Shown: one piece after another, positions 8,770 through 17,971 of the stretch
Position numbering within the stretch: the first letter of the stretch is position 1
Layout of the letters: each line of letters starts with the position of its first letter
Assembly: GCF_012524205.1 (NCBI RefSeq)
Contig: NZ_JABACI010000002.1
Span: 620,001 to 684,000, forward strand
Direction: 5' to 3'
Origin: Microbacterium salsuginis
Lineage (GTDB): Bacteria; Actinomycetota; Actinomycetes; Actinomycetales; Microbacteriaceae
DNA length: 64,000 nt
Notes under the pieces: model-generated
Databases searched by the model: none
Told to the model about the DNA's origin: nothing
What the model saw: only the letters and a program-made list of their open reading frames with translations
Position numbers and translations under genes: made by a program

Positions 8770-11541
8770 CTACCAGATCCGCAGCAGAGCGCCGTCCAGC
8801 GGATCCGACGGGGTGTACTCGGTCGGGCGGTAGGCGCGGATCGAGCTGACCCCCGCGGTGATCTCCGTCATCCGCACGCGCACCGTAAGGTGCGTCGCGT
8901 CCGCCGCGAGCTCTGCGTTGACCCAGTCGGTGACGTCGATCTCCTGAATCGTCGTCGTCGTCGTGTTGGTCGCGGGCGTCCCTGGCGCGAGGATCTTCGA
9001 GCCCGAGCTCGGCGCCGCGTACGCCGCCGAGGTGATCGCCGCCGTCGGTGCGAGATGCTCGATCACCACCTGGCCGGGCCGGATGTACTGGAACTGTGCG
9101 AGATTGAGTCGCGCGGTCGAGACCTGGTCGCGCTCCACCGACTCGAGCGGGATCGAGAACACGACGCGATACTCGATGTCGCCTCCTGCGGCCGCAGCGT
9201 TGCCCACCTGAATCCGGTCGGGACTGGCGAGCTCGACGACCCCGGTGCTTCGGATCGACGCGTCGAGCGACGCCGACGTGGACACGATCTGCTGGCGCGG
9301 CTGCACGGTCAGCGTCTCCAGGAGGAGCACGCCGCGCTCCTGTGTGTCGAACTGGAGGTCCAGCTGCTGGGGGGCGTTGAGCGTGTTCACGATCGTTACG
9401 TCGACGCGCTTCCGCTCGCGCGGCTGGAGTGTGAACGTCGCATTCGAGAGGTCGTGCGACACCCCGTCCGCCTGCTCAAGGCTGAGGCTTCCGCTGATCG
9501 GCGCATCGGAGATGTTCTGCATCCAGACCGCCGCCCGGTTCTCCTCGCCGGCGAAGGGGACGGCGACGATCTTCGCATCGACGGGCGGGATGACCGTCAC
9601 CTGCACCGGCACCGTCGTCGCGAAGTCGACGTCAGCGATCGAGTATTGCACCTGCACCTCGAGGTCCTGGAGCGAGCCGCGGAGCGTCGACGGCGTCGGC
9701 AGGAGGCTGTCGAGCACGTAGTCTGTTCCGCCAGTCGCCCCCGGGGGCACCGAGAAGCTCGCCTGAGCCGTCAGGCGCTCGACCCCGAGCGGGGCGAGCT
9801 GCCACGATTCTGGGAACTCGACCGCCCAGTCGGCGGCGGCAGCGGGGAGAGTCCCGCCGCCCTCGGATCGGATCGCCAGCTCGAGAGAGACCTCCTGGCC
9901 TTCGACGACGCTGTAGTCGGACACGGCGATGTCGACGCGCACACCGTAGAGCTCGGCGACGGTCGCGCCCCACGATCCGTAGATCTCGGCGACACGAGCC
10001 GCAGCGTCAGCTGGCCATCGTGAGGGGTGCTTTTCGACATCGCCTTCGATCGCCCTCAATGTGGCGCTGATGAGCCGCACCTGCGCATCGCGGTTGGGGC
10101 GCGCGGCGTCGCGCTCGATCGACTTCTCTAGCAGGCGGAGCTGCGCCAGCAGCGCGGCGATCTGCACTCGAGACGCAGGTGCAGCCGTCGTCGCGGAGTC
10201 ACGCAGCGCCTGGGTCAGGCCGACCACGTCGTCCAGTCGCGCACGCTGTCGTGCCGCGTCGAGGCCGGTTCCGAAGACCTCCCCGACCTTCGACACCCAC
10301 GCGTCACCTTCCGCCTTCGTCGGCACGATCGAGTGCCCCTCGAAGAGCTCGTTCCAGCTCGCGATCACGGCCATCTTGAGGTTCGGGTCTCCGGACAGGT
10401 TCTGTTGCGGGTGACCGTCGAGGTATGACTTGGCTTCGCGGAGCATGCTGCCGAACTCGAGCGGTGTGTGCTGCTGTACCCAGCGCTCCCGGTCCGTCCG
10501 CAGGATGTTGTCCCATCCGGCGGAGATCACTGGGATGTAATCGGTCCCGTCGTCGAGGTTGTCGGCGTAGTAATCCCACACGTAGTCGTGATGGGAGCGG
10601 ATCATGTTGTGATAGCTCAGGTCGCGTTGGTCGGTCCACTTGAGCGGCGCCCAGTTGTACGAGCTGAAGAAGTCGTACACCTCGTCGTCCTGGTCATGAG
10701 CACCGACGTATTCGCCGTCGACCCCGGGCTGCGTGAGGCCCGCGCCGAAGACGACGTCGTCGAACCCGGCGTCCTTCGCCTTCTGGCGCAGGAGGTGCAC
10801 GGCGTCCGCGAGCACGGCGCGCTCCTCTGGAACACCGGCGAGCTGGTGCGGATTCAGGTTCGTCCGTGTTCCTGTGCTGAAGTCAACCTGCAGGCTCTGG
10901 ACGTCGAAGGTGCTGATCACCGGCTTGTTGTCGACCTTCAGGTACTGGGGATCGGCGAAGAGCTCGACCCACGCATCGGTCATCGTGTCCCATTCGGCCG
11001 CGCGGACCGCTTCGAACTGCGACTGGGTCATGCCCGGCGTCTTCAGCGACGAGATGTCGAACGGGGCGTGATTCGCCCAGATGAGCGAGAACTGCATCGC
11101 CGACTTCTCGGGCGAGGTGCGGAAGAGATCCAACCCGTTGTGGAGCCCGTAGCTTCCGCCTTGGCCCATGCCGCCTTCGCGATCGTCGAGATTCGGTCGA
11201 TCGGGGAACCAGTCGAAGACAAAGTAGTCCAGCCCGTTGGAGCTCGCGTCCACTATCTGCTGATCCATGACCGATTGGCTGTCGTCATACCACCCGTAGG
11301 CCGGCTCCCGTTCGGGTGCGTCGAGCCGCCAGTCCCGGCCTCCGTTGATCAACGGATTGGAGAAATGGCGGTTGGGCTCCTCGTACCAGCCAGAAAAGTA
11401 GTAGGCGCCGATGAGGTAGTCGTTCCCTCCTGAGACGCCTGCGGAGTCCGGGCTCGGTGGCGCCGCAAGGGTGGGCAGTGGTGCCAGCACCATCGCAGTC
11501 GCGATGGTGAGGCCGGCGAGTCCCTTAGTGGTGATCTTCAT
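8770..11541 (-). CDS. Secreted GH99/WbsX-like glycoside hydrolase with C-terminal DNRLRE-like module
   Basis: A 923-aa protein with a Sec signal peptide (hydrophobic residues 8-27, cleavage near ALAAP). The WbsX/GH99-like barrel spans about residues 40-420: YLIGAYYFSGWYEEP, LDYFVFDWFPDRP, DPQYLKVDNKPVISTFD and SWNELFEGHSIVPT. Helical linkers and beta-sandwich segments follow. The last 160 residues contain VDVTDWVNAEL-type features of DNRLRE/CBM96-like modules. It is more complete at the N-terminal GAYYxxGWY motif than its convergent paralogue at 5589-8693, so the two probably act on different linkages. It has its own upstream region with two candidate IclR sites (11616-11653), separate from the GH38 operon upstream. 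An endo-mannosidase-like role is inferred. Confidence 0.85.
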   Translation of the reverse strand: MKITTKGLAGLTIATAMVLAPLPTLAAPPSPDSAGVSGGNDYLIGAYYFSGWYEEPNRHFSNPLINGGRDWRLDAPEREPAYGWYDDSQSVMDQQIVDASSNGLDYFVFDWFPDRPNLDDREGGMGQGGSYGLHNGLDLFRTSPEKSAMQFSLIWANHAPFDISSLKTPGMTQSQFEAVRAAEWDTMTDAWVELFADPQYLKVDNKPVISTFDVQSLQVDFSTGTRTNLNPHQLAGVPEERAVLADAVHLLRQKAKDAGFDDVVFGAGLTQPGVDGEYVGAHDQDDEVYDFFSSYNWAPLKWTDQRDLSYHNMIRSHHDYVWDYYADNLDDGTDYIPVISAGWDNILRTDRERWVQQHTPLEFGSMLREAKSYLDGHPQQNLSGDPNLKMAVIASWNELFEGHSIVPTKAEGDAWVSKVGEVFGTGLDAARQRARLDDVVGLTQALRDSATTAAPASRVQIAALLAQLRLLEKSIERDAARPNRDAQVRLISATLRAIEGDVEKHPSRWPADAAARVAEIYGSWGATVAELYGVRVDIAVSDYSVVEGQEVSLELAIRSEGGGTLPAAAADWAVEFPESWQLAPLGVERLTAQASFSVPPGATGGTDYVLDSLLPTPSTLRGSLQDLEVQVQYSIADVDFATTVPVQVTVIPPVDAKIVAVPFAGEENRAAVWMQNISDAPISGSLSLEQADGVSHDLSNATFTLQPRERKRVDVTIVNTLNAPQQLDLQFDTQERGVLLLETLTVQPRQQIVSTSASLDASIRSTGVVELASPDRIQVGNAAAAGGDIEYRVVFSIPLESVERDQVSTARLNLAQFQYIRPGQVVIEHLAPTAAITSAAYAAPSSGSKILAPGTPATNTTTTTIQEIDVTDWVNAELAADATHLTVRVRMTEITAGVSSIRAYRPTEYTPSDPLDGALLRIW

Positions 11542-11615
11542 CGTTCATCCCGTTCGGTTCACGTGGGCGTGCGCTCCATCACGCACGCTCTTGCAAGCTA
11601 CAGGGATGTGTAGGT

Positions 11616-11653
11616 GAATTCAATATTTGGGTCTCTTGTTCAATATGTCGAAT
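11616..11653. promoter_or_regulatory. Two candidate IclR-type operators, sites B and C
   Basis: GTTCAATATGTCGAAT (11638-11653) and, on the other strand, CCAAATATTGAA (complement of 11619-11630) sit in the 98-bp gap upstream of the GH99-like gene and overlap the GH38 stop. The second matches the site at 19017-19028 in 11 of 12 bases. Confidence 0.45.
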
Positions 11654-14615
11654 TTCCATGCTTGGACAACCGAAGAGTGACCAGCTCGAAGGGGCGGATA
11701 TCCAGGCTCAGCTCGGCGCCGTCTAGGCATACCGGCGACCCGGGCAGTTCACGCTCCAGAAGATCGACGCGACGCACCTTCCCGGCTGGGAAGTGGAGAC
11801 CGAGTCGGGCCCGCCCCCTCTCCCCGAGAGCCTCATGGAATCTGACGACGACATCCCCACTGCGGTCGTCGGCGAGCTTCACCGCCGAGACGACGATTCC
11901 GGGATCCATCGAGGAGACGAGCCGCGCCGCGGGCGGGATCGGTTCGATCGAGAGGCCCTCCAGCCGATCCGCCTCCCGCATCGCGTCGGCGATCCCATCC
12001 GCCGAGGAAAGGGAGACCGCGAACGCGTGCTCACCCTGATCGGTCGTCGGATCCGGGAAGCGAGGAGATCGGAGAAGCGACAGCCCAACCTCGATCGTCG
12101 ACCCGCCGCCGTCGCGCGTATGCCGGGAGACGTCGTGGCCGTAGATCGCGTCGTTGCAGACGGCGATGCCCTGCCCCGGCATCCCGATCCAGGCGAACCG
12201 ATGAGCAGGGACCTCGAACTTCGCGCGATCCCAGGAAGTGTTGCGCACTGCGGGTCGGTCGAGGTAGCCGAACTGCGTGCCGAACGACACCGACTCGGCC
12301 TTCACGTCGAGCGCGAAGGCGAGCTTCAATAGCTTCCGGGACTCGGCCCAGTCGACGTGGGTGTGGAACTCGAGGGCGGCGACCCCTGCGCGGAGTGTGT
12401 ACCGCTGTCGGAATCGGGAGTGGCCGAACGATCGGACGACCTCGATGGTCCGGGCCCCGTCGTCACCGGAATGAACGATCTCATCCACATCGTGCAGTTC
12501 AGCACCCACGCGTTCGACGTCGGCATCGAGCTCCCAGGCGTCGTACTCGCCGGGGGTGTCAGGATGCACGCGAAGGACCCCGAGTGGTTCGCCGGGCGCG
12601 TTCAGCTCATGCCCGGACCGCCGGTCGCGCAGTGACACCACCCATCCCCGGTGGTCGACGACGGCCTCGAGGTACTCATTGGCGAGCACGTGTCGACCCT
12701 CCTGGAAAACGGCGGATACTGGGAACGCGGCGTGCGCCGAAGGCTCCGCGGCAGGTAGGTAGCCCAGGCCTTCGTCGATGACGGCCCGGATGGTGGCCTC
12801 CGCTTCCGCGTAAGCCAGTCGCGCCTCCTTGTGCACCCATGCGATCGAGGTGCCGGGGAGGATATCGTGGAACTGCAGCAGCAGCACCCGCTGCCATGTC
12901 GCGCGCAGCAGCGCGTAGGGGTACTCCGCGCCCGTGAGGATCGCGGCGGCCGCCGCCACGTGCTCCGCCTTCTCGAGCAGACGCTCCATCGTGCGATTCC
13001 CGACCTTCATCGCCCGCTGAGTGGTGTACGTGCCGCGATGTGCTTCCAGATATAGCTCCCCCACCCAGGCGAGGTCGGCTGTGAGCTCAGCCGATGCATC
13101 CGCGAAGAACGCGGACGGAGACGAAAACCGGAGCCGGGGCAAGCCCTCGACGTCGCGCGATCGGCGACCGCTCGCGATCATCTGCCTCGTCGGACCGCCA
13201 CCGCCGTCCCCGTACCCGAAGGGCACCAGCGTGTGCGTGAGACCGCCCCGAGGACGGAGCTGACTCTCCGCCCGAACCAGGTCCTCCGCTCGCAGGTCGG
13301 TGTTGTAGATGTCGACCGAGGGGATGTGCGTGAGGATCCGCGTGCCGTCGATGCCCTCCCACGCGAAGCTGCTCACCGGGATCCTATTGGTGTCGTTCCA
13401 CGAGACCTTCTGGACGAGTGCACGCGCCTTGCCGGCCGCCGCGGCGATCTGCGGCAGCGCGCCCGTGTAGCCGAAGGAATCGGGGAGCCACACTTCGTCG
13501 CTCTCGATGCCGAAAGTCTCTAGGAAGTACCGGGTTCCTTCGACGAACTGCCGAACGAGGGATTCGCCCGAGGGCAAGTTGGTGTCGGATTCGACCCACA
13601 TGCCGCCGACGGGAAGGAACCGCCCTTCGCGAACCCGGTCAGCCACCCTCCCGAAGAGTTCCGGATAGTCAGCCTCGACCCAGGCGAACTGCTGGGCGGA
13701 ACTGGCGACGAAGGTGAACTCCGGGTCGCGCTCCATGAGGTCGAGCACGTTCGCGAAGGTCCGCGCGACCTTGCGCCGCGTTTCGCGAACCGGCCACAGC
13801 CATGCACTGTCGATGTGCGCATGCCCCACCGCGTGCAGCACCGCGGCGCTGGGCGCCGCCCGGGCGGCGAGCGCTGGGGCGAGCGCCGCCCTTGCCCTGT
13901 CGACGGTCCCGTCGAGGTCATCAGTGTCGACCACCTCCAACATCGCGCGCAGTGCACGGCAGACCTGGGCGTACCGACGGGAGTCGCGCGCGCCGACGCG
14001 GAGGATCCCTTCGAGAACCTCAATGTCCGCGATCAGCTCGGCCGGTTCTCCCGGCGCCGGCGCGACCCATGCGCCGCGGAAACGGTAGAGAGGATCCGCC
14101 GGCGCGGTTCCGAGGTCGCCGAGCGGCGTGGGCATGTTGTTGAGCTGCGCAGTCGCGCTGCCCCCCTCCGCGAAGAGGATGTTGGGGTTCGCCGACGCCT
14201 CGACGTAGAGCGTGACGGTGTCCCCCGCGCTCGCCTCGATCGTGACCCGGTCGTTCATCGGTTCGAGCGCCTTGACGATCCGGCCCCGGCCGTCCCACAC
14301 GGTCGCCTCGCACTGGAAGCCGGGCCGGCTGTGATCGAACCCGATGTCGACGCGAAGCTCGAGGGCGCCCGGGAGTCCGCTCGCGTCGACGTCGACGCGG
14401 AACCAGGCCGTGCCCCATGGTCGTCCCCAAGGGGTGCCGGCGGTGACTGGCCGGAAGTCCATCTCGACGGCCTCCGACCATCCGACCGGCTCACCGGGTG
14501 CCTCCCACACCGCCACGGGAACGGGGGTCGACCCTCGATCCAGATGCGGGCGAAGGTAGTCGACCACGAGGCGCCGGACCCGGCGGAGCGTCGGTGCGAA
14601 ATTGTCGTCATCCAT
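11640..14615 (-). CDS. GH38 alpha-mannosidase
   Basis: A 991-aa cytoplasmic alpha-mannosidase that would trim mannosyl residues from imported oligosaccharides. I chose ATG 14615, which overlaps the upstream FAH gene by 8 nt (translational coupling); the open frame extends further but only as a shadow of that gene. Landmarks: zinc motif HAHIDSAWLWP near residue 263, nucleophile Asp in LPDSFGYTG near 378, zinc His in QFHDILPGTSI near 587, and the C-terminal GH38 beta domains. Length and domain order match class II alpha-mannosidases. It is the last gene of the permease-permease-binding-protein-FAH-GH38 operon. Confidence 0.95.
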   Translation of the reverse strand: MDDDNFAPTLRRVRRLVVDYLRPHLDRGSTPVPVAVWEAPGEPVGWSEAVEMDFRPVTAGTPWGRPWGTAWFRVDVDASGLPGALELRVDIGFDHSRPGFQCEATVWDGRGRIVKALEPMNDRVTIEASAGDTVTLYVEASANPNILFAEGGSATAQLNNMPTPLGDLGTAPADPLYRFRGAWVAPAPGEPAELIADIEVLEGILRVGARDSRRYAQVCRALRAMLEVVDTDDLDGTVDRARAALAPALAARAAPSAAVLHAVGHAHIDSAWLWPVRETRRKVARTFANVLDLMERDPEFTFVASSAQQFAWVEADYPELFGRVADRVREGRFLPVGGMWVESDTNLPSGESLVRQFVEGTRYFLETFGIESDEVWLPDSFGYTGALPQIAAAAGKARALVQKVSWNDTNRIPVSSFAWEGIDGTRILTHIPSVDIYNTDLRAEDLVRAESQLRPRGGLTHTLVPFGYGDGGGGPTRQMIASGRRSRDVEGLPRLRFSSPSAFFADASAELTADLAWVGELYLEAHRGTYTTQRAMKVGNRTMERLLEKAEHVAAAAAILTGAEYPYALLRATWQRVLLLQFHDILPGTSIAWVHKEARLAYAEAEATIRAVIDEGLGYLPAAEPSAHAAFPVSAVFQEGRHVLANEYLEAVVDHRGWVVSLRDRRSGHELNAPGEPLGVLRVHPDTPGEYDAWELDADVERVGAELHDVDEIVHSGDDGARTIEVVRSFGHSRFRQRYTLRAGVAALEFHTHVDWAESRKLLKLAFALDVKAESVSFGTQFGYLDRPAVRNTSWDRAKFEVPAHRFAWIGMPGQGIAVCNDAIYGHDVSRHTRDGGGSTIEVGLSLLRSPRFPDPTTDQGEHAFAVSLSSADGIADAMREADRLEGLSIEPIPPAARLVSSMDPGIVVSAVKLADDRSGDVVVRFHEALGERGRARLGLHFPAGKVRRVDLLERELPGSPVCLDGAELSLDIRPFELVTLRLSKHGNSTY

Positions 14616-15498
14616 GGCGGCGCGCGTCCCGGTAGTCCGCGGCGAGGACCACCCGCTGCTCCTGCCTGCCCAGTCCGTCGATCTCGCAGGCGACCGTGTC
14701 GCCCGGGCGAAGGTAGGGGAATCGTCCTGACAGCCCGACACCTTCGGGGGTTCCCGTGTTGATGAGGTCACCGGGCTCAAGCACCATGAATTGGCTCAGC
14801 TCGTAGACGATCCGGTTCACATCGAAGATGAGGTCCGCGGTCGATGAGTCCTGGCGGGGCTCGCCGTTGACCCAGCTCCGCAGACGGAGGTCGGTGGGAG
14901 AGAACCCGTCGGGGGTACGCAGGATCGGTCCGAGGGGATTGAACGATTCGAATGTCTTCCCCTTGCTCCACTGACCCCCAGATCGGCTCAGCTGCCAATC
15001 GCGCTCGGAGACGTCGTTGGAGATCACGAAGCCGGCGATGTGCTGCGGCGACTGCCCGGGGGAATCGAGATACCGAGCGCGCTGGCCGATCACGATCCCC
15101 AGTTCCACCTCCCAGTCCAGCGCCTCTGACTCCGGCGGAAGGGCGATCGGGTCGTCCGGTCCCGTGATCGTGTTCGGGTGCTTGAAGAAGACGACCGGCA
15201 CCGTGGGAGGCTCGGCGCCCGATTCCGCGGCATGGGCCGCGTAGTTCATGCCGACGCAGACGACAGCGGCCGGCCGCACCAGGGGAGCGCCCCTCCGGAC
15301 GTCGCGAAGCTCGTCCATGGTGGCGATCGCCGACAGCTCCCCTCGATGGATGGCCTGCGCCGCTCGATCGATCGACCTGACGAAGAACTCGGGATCCAGG
15401 TCGTCGCCGAGCGGCCGCAGGTCGAACACCTCGGTCGATTCCTCGACTCGGGCGACGGGGATCTCCCGCCCGGCGTCGCCGATACGGAACAGCTGCAT
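14608..15498 (-). CDS. Fumarylacetoacetate hydrolase-family protein (2,4-diketo-3-deoxy-sugar-acid hydrolase candidate)
   Basis: A 296-aa FAH-superfamily enzyme. Metal ligands are visible in DWEVELGIVIG (Glu130, Glu132) and NDVSERDWQ (Asp162), the lysine in GKTFESFNPLGP, and the NTGTPEGVG loop. ATG 15498 follows GAGGAGAAG. Close relatives cleave L-2,4-diketo-3-deoxyfuconate or -rhamnonate to pyruvate plus a C3 acid, the last step of the non-phosphorylative fucose/rhamnose route. The nearby zinc dehydrogenase, enolase-superfamily dehydratase and lactonase-like amidohydrolase support that role. The exact sugar is inferred. Confidence 0.85.
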   Translation of the reverse strand: MQLFRIGDAGREIPVARVEESTEVFDLRPLGDDLDPEFFVRSIDRAAQAIHRGELSAIATMDELRDVRRGAPLVRPAAVVCVGMNYAAHAAESGAEPPTVPVVFFKHPNTITGPDDPIALPPESEALDWEVELGIVIGQRARYLDSPGQSPQHIAGFVISNDVSERDWQLSRSGGQWSKGKTFESFNPLGPILRTPDGFSPTDLRLRSWVNGEPRQDSSTADLIFDVNRIVYELSQFMVLEPGDLINTGTPEGVGLSGRFPYLRPGDTVACEIDGLGRQEQRVVLAADYRDARRHG

Positions 15499-15513
15499 GT
15501 CTTCTCCTCGTCA

Positions 15514-15551
15514 CGAGGGGCCGGGCACCCGTCGGGTGCCCAGCCCCCTCG
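15514..15551 (-). terminator. Strong intra-operon hairpin after the binding-protein gene
   Basis: Arms 15514-15530 and 15534-15551 pair almost completely (GC-rich, 3-nt loop). It lies between the substrate-binding protein gene and the FAH gene. Such hairpins often stabilise or terminate transcripts so that the binding protein is made in excess over downstream enzymes. Confidence 0.65.
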
Positions 15552-15573
15552 CTGCAATCGTTCGCCGAAGCGA

Positions 15574-17025
15574 CTACTTGGTGGCCCAGTCCTCGGTCCA
15601 GCCGCCGTCTTCCGCGAGCTCGTGGGAGTTCTCGACCCACATTCCCTGAAGCTCGGTGAGCTGGTCCTGCAGCGACTTGGATCCGGTCAGCCATCCGGTG
15701 TACACGGCCTGGCCCGCCAACGCGCGCGGGATGAGGGCACGGGCCGGCACGCGGGGCGACTCGAACCATGAGCCGGTCATGAGGCCCTCGAGGCCTGGGG
15801 CCGGCTCGGCGTCCGCCAGTGCCGGAATCCCACCCGTCTCATCCAGCCAGGGCTGGATGTGCTCGGGAGCCGACGCGAACTGCAGGAACTTGACCGCCGC
15901 GTCGAGCTTCTCGCCCTCGGTGGTCGCCGGGATCATATAGCTGGTGCCGCCGACGCTCGCACCCGACTGCGCCTCACGACCTGACGAGAGCGCCGAGTCG
16001 GACTTGGTGATCGTCGGGAACGGCATCGTGCCGTATTCCCAGTCCACGTCGGTGAGGTTAGTAGCCGCGAAGTTCGACCCGAACGCGATCGCCGCCTCGC
16101 CGCCAAGGAAGTCCTCGCCGCCCGTGAACGCCGCACCGGTGCTCGTGACGCCCGACCAGTTCGGGGTGCCGCACTCGTCGAAGACCGTCTTCATGAGGGT
16201 CATGGTTTCGGCGATCTCAGGAGTGGTGGTGGCGTCGAGTGCGCCGGTCAGCACCGCGTGGGCGAACCCTTTGGCGCCGATCTGCTTCGACGTCCCGGGG
16301 CTTCCGTCGGGAGCGAAGACATTCCACTCGTCGAAGTACTTGTCCTGCAGCATCGCCCGGATAGGCGAGTACACGTAGTTCTGCGACGCGTAGCTGTTGT
16401 CTACGGCGAGCGGGATGTACCCAGCGTCCTTCAGATCTCCGCACGCCTCGATGAAGTCGTCGAAGGTCGTCGGCGGGGTGTCGATCCCCGCTTCGGCGAA
16501 CGCGTCGGCGTTGTAGTAGAGGCCGCTGATGTACAGGTTGAAGGGGATGAACTCGTAGTTGCCCGCCGCGTTCCGCGCGTTGGTCGCCGTCGGTCCGAAG
16601 TAGTCGGCGTTGAACACGTCGACCCACTTCTCGTTGCCCTCGACGTACGGGTTGGGCTGATCGAGGTACTCGTCGAGCGCGACCACTTGGTCGGGAGTGT
16701 GAGGGGCCTGGTTGAAGATGAGCTCGGGTGCGGTGCCCGCCGACAGCTGTGTCGACAGGGTCGTTGCGAACTCGGCGAGCGGGAGGACGACCGTCTCGAC
16801 CTTGATGTTGGGCTCGGCCTCCTCGAACGCCGCCACGAGCGCTTCCCACTCGGGGCCGAACGAACTGGGGTCGGCATTCCACTGATTCGGACCGGCGAGG
16901 GTGATGGTGACGGTGTCCTCCGGGTTGTCGCTCCCGGCGCTGCAAGCAGCGAGGCTCGCAACGGTCATAGCCGCCGCTCCCAGGATCGCACCTCCGCGCA
17001 GGTACCTCTTGGTTGTAGGGCTCAT
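15574..17025 (-). CDS. Sugar ABC transporter substrate-binding lipoprotein (family 1)
   Basis: A 483-aa extracellular binding protein. The signal peptide ends in the lipobox LAAC (Cys28), so it is lipid-anchored outside the membrane. Features typical of family 1 oligosaccharide binders: FEEAEPNIKVETV, TLSTQLSAGTAPELIF, YEFIPFNLYISGLYYN and FLGGEAAIAFG. ATG 17025 has AAAGGAG upstream. It follows the two permease genes, with 43 nt between. With the GH38 enzyme downstream, mannose-containing oligosaccharides are the likely cargo (inference). Confidence 0.93.
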   Translation of the reverse strand: MSPTTKRYLRGGAILGAAAMTVASLAACSAGSDNPEDTVTITLAGPNQWNADPSSFGPEWEALVAAFEEAEPNIKVETVVLPLAEFATTLSTQLSAGTAPELIFNQAPHTPDQVVALDEYLDQPNPYVEGNEKWVDVFNADYFGPTATNARNAAGNYEFIPFNLYISGLYYNADAFAEAGIDTPPTTFDDFIEACGDLKDAGYIPLAVDNSYASQNYVYSPIRAMLQDKYFDEWNVFAPDGSPGTSKQIGAKGFAHAVLTGALDATTTPEIAETMTLMKTVFDECGTPNWSGVTSTGAAFTGGEDFLGGEAAIAFGSNFAATNLTDVDWEYGTMPFPTITKSDSALSSGREAQSGASVGGTSYMIPATTEGEKLDAAVKFLQFASAPEHIQPWLDETGGIPALADAEPAPGLEGLMTGSWFESPRVPARALIPRALAGQAVYTGWLTGSKSLQDQLTELQGMWVENSHELAEDGGWTEDWATK

Positions 17026-17068
17026 TCCTTACTCCTTTGTTCGGTGTGCTGTGTTATCGAGGGGACGC

Positions 17069-17971
17069 CTAGTGGGATCCCGGCAGGCCTCCCTGGATAC
17101 CCGCGAGGAAATACTTGGAGAAGAAGGTGAAGAGGATAAGCAGGGGGAGGCTCGCGAGCATGTAGCCCGCGAACATGGCCCCGAAGTCGGTGCCGCTCTG
17201 GCCCTGGAAGAAGAGCAATCCGACCGAGATGGTCTTGAGGCTGTTCTGGGTGATCGTCAGGAGCGGCCAGAAGAAGTCGTTCCACACCGCGATCAGGTTG
17301 ATGAGGGCCACGGTGCCGACCACCGGCAGCGACAGCGGCAGCATGATCGAGAAGAACAGTCGCCCTTGCCCCGCGCCGTCCATCCGGGCGGCGTCGAAGA
17401 GCTCCTGGGGGATTCCCTCGATGAAGGTCTTCATGAGGATCGTCCCGAGGACCACGCCGGCAGCGATGTACGGGATGACGAGCACCGGAAAGGTGTTGAG
17501 CATGCCCAGGTCCCGCGCCAGGACGAATCTAGGGATCAGGGCGGCGATGCTCGGCACCATGAGGAGCGCGACCACCATCAGGAAGAAGAACTGTCGCCCG
17601 GGAAAAGTGAAGCGCGCCAGCACATACCCGCTCAGGAGACTGAGGAAGAGGATCCCGACGACGGAGACGGCGGCGACGAGGAACGTCATCAGTAGGTAAG
17701 GGGCGACCTGCTCGAAGGCCTTCGCGTAGTTCTCCAGGTTCAGCGGCCACGCGGGCAGCCAGTACTGCTCGGCGAATTGCTCCTTCGACTTGAACGACGT
17801 CAGCAGCATGAAGATGTACGGGAAGAACGCGACAAACACGATGGCGCTCAGCGCGAGGTTGATCCCGATCTGCATCCGCCTGCGCCGGGGGCGCCGTCCG
17901 CGGCGCGGCGGCTCCACCGCGGTCGCCAGCGCGGCAGCGGGGATCACGGGACTCTCGGCATGAATGGTCAT
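17069..17971 (-). CDS. Carbohydrate ABC transporter permease (MalG type)
   Basis: A 300-aa inner-membrane permease with about six transmembrane helices. The EAA loop EGIPQELFDAARMDGAGQGR, which contacts the ATPase, is near residues 190-210. ATG 17971 overlaps the stop of the first permease gene by 4 nt (ATGA). The same frame is open far upstream only as a shadow of that gene. The N-terminus has an Arg-rich cytoplasmic stretch before helix 1. No ATPase gene is nearby; actinobacteria often use one shared MsiK-type ATPase. Confidence 0.93.
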   Translation of the reverse strand: MTIHAESPVIPAAALATAVEPPRRGRRPRRRRMQIGINLALSAIVFVAFFPYIFMLLTSFKSKEQFAEQYWLPAWPLNLENYAKAFEQVAPYLLMTFLVAAVSVVGILFLSLLSGYVLARFTFPGRQFFFLMVVALLMVPSIAALIPRFVLARDLGMLNTFPVLVIPYIAAGVVLGTILMKTFIEGIPQELFDAARMDGAGQGRLFFSIMLPLSLPVVGTVALINLIAVWNDFFWPLLTITQNSLKTISVGLLFFQGQSGTDFGAMFAGYMLASLPLLILFTFFSKYFLAGIQGGLPGSH

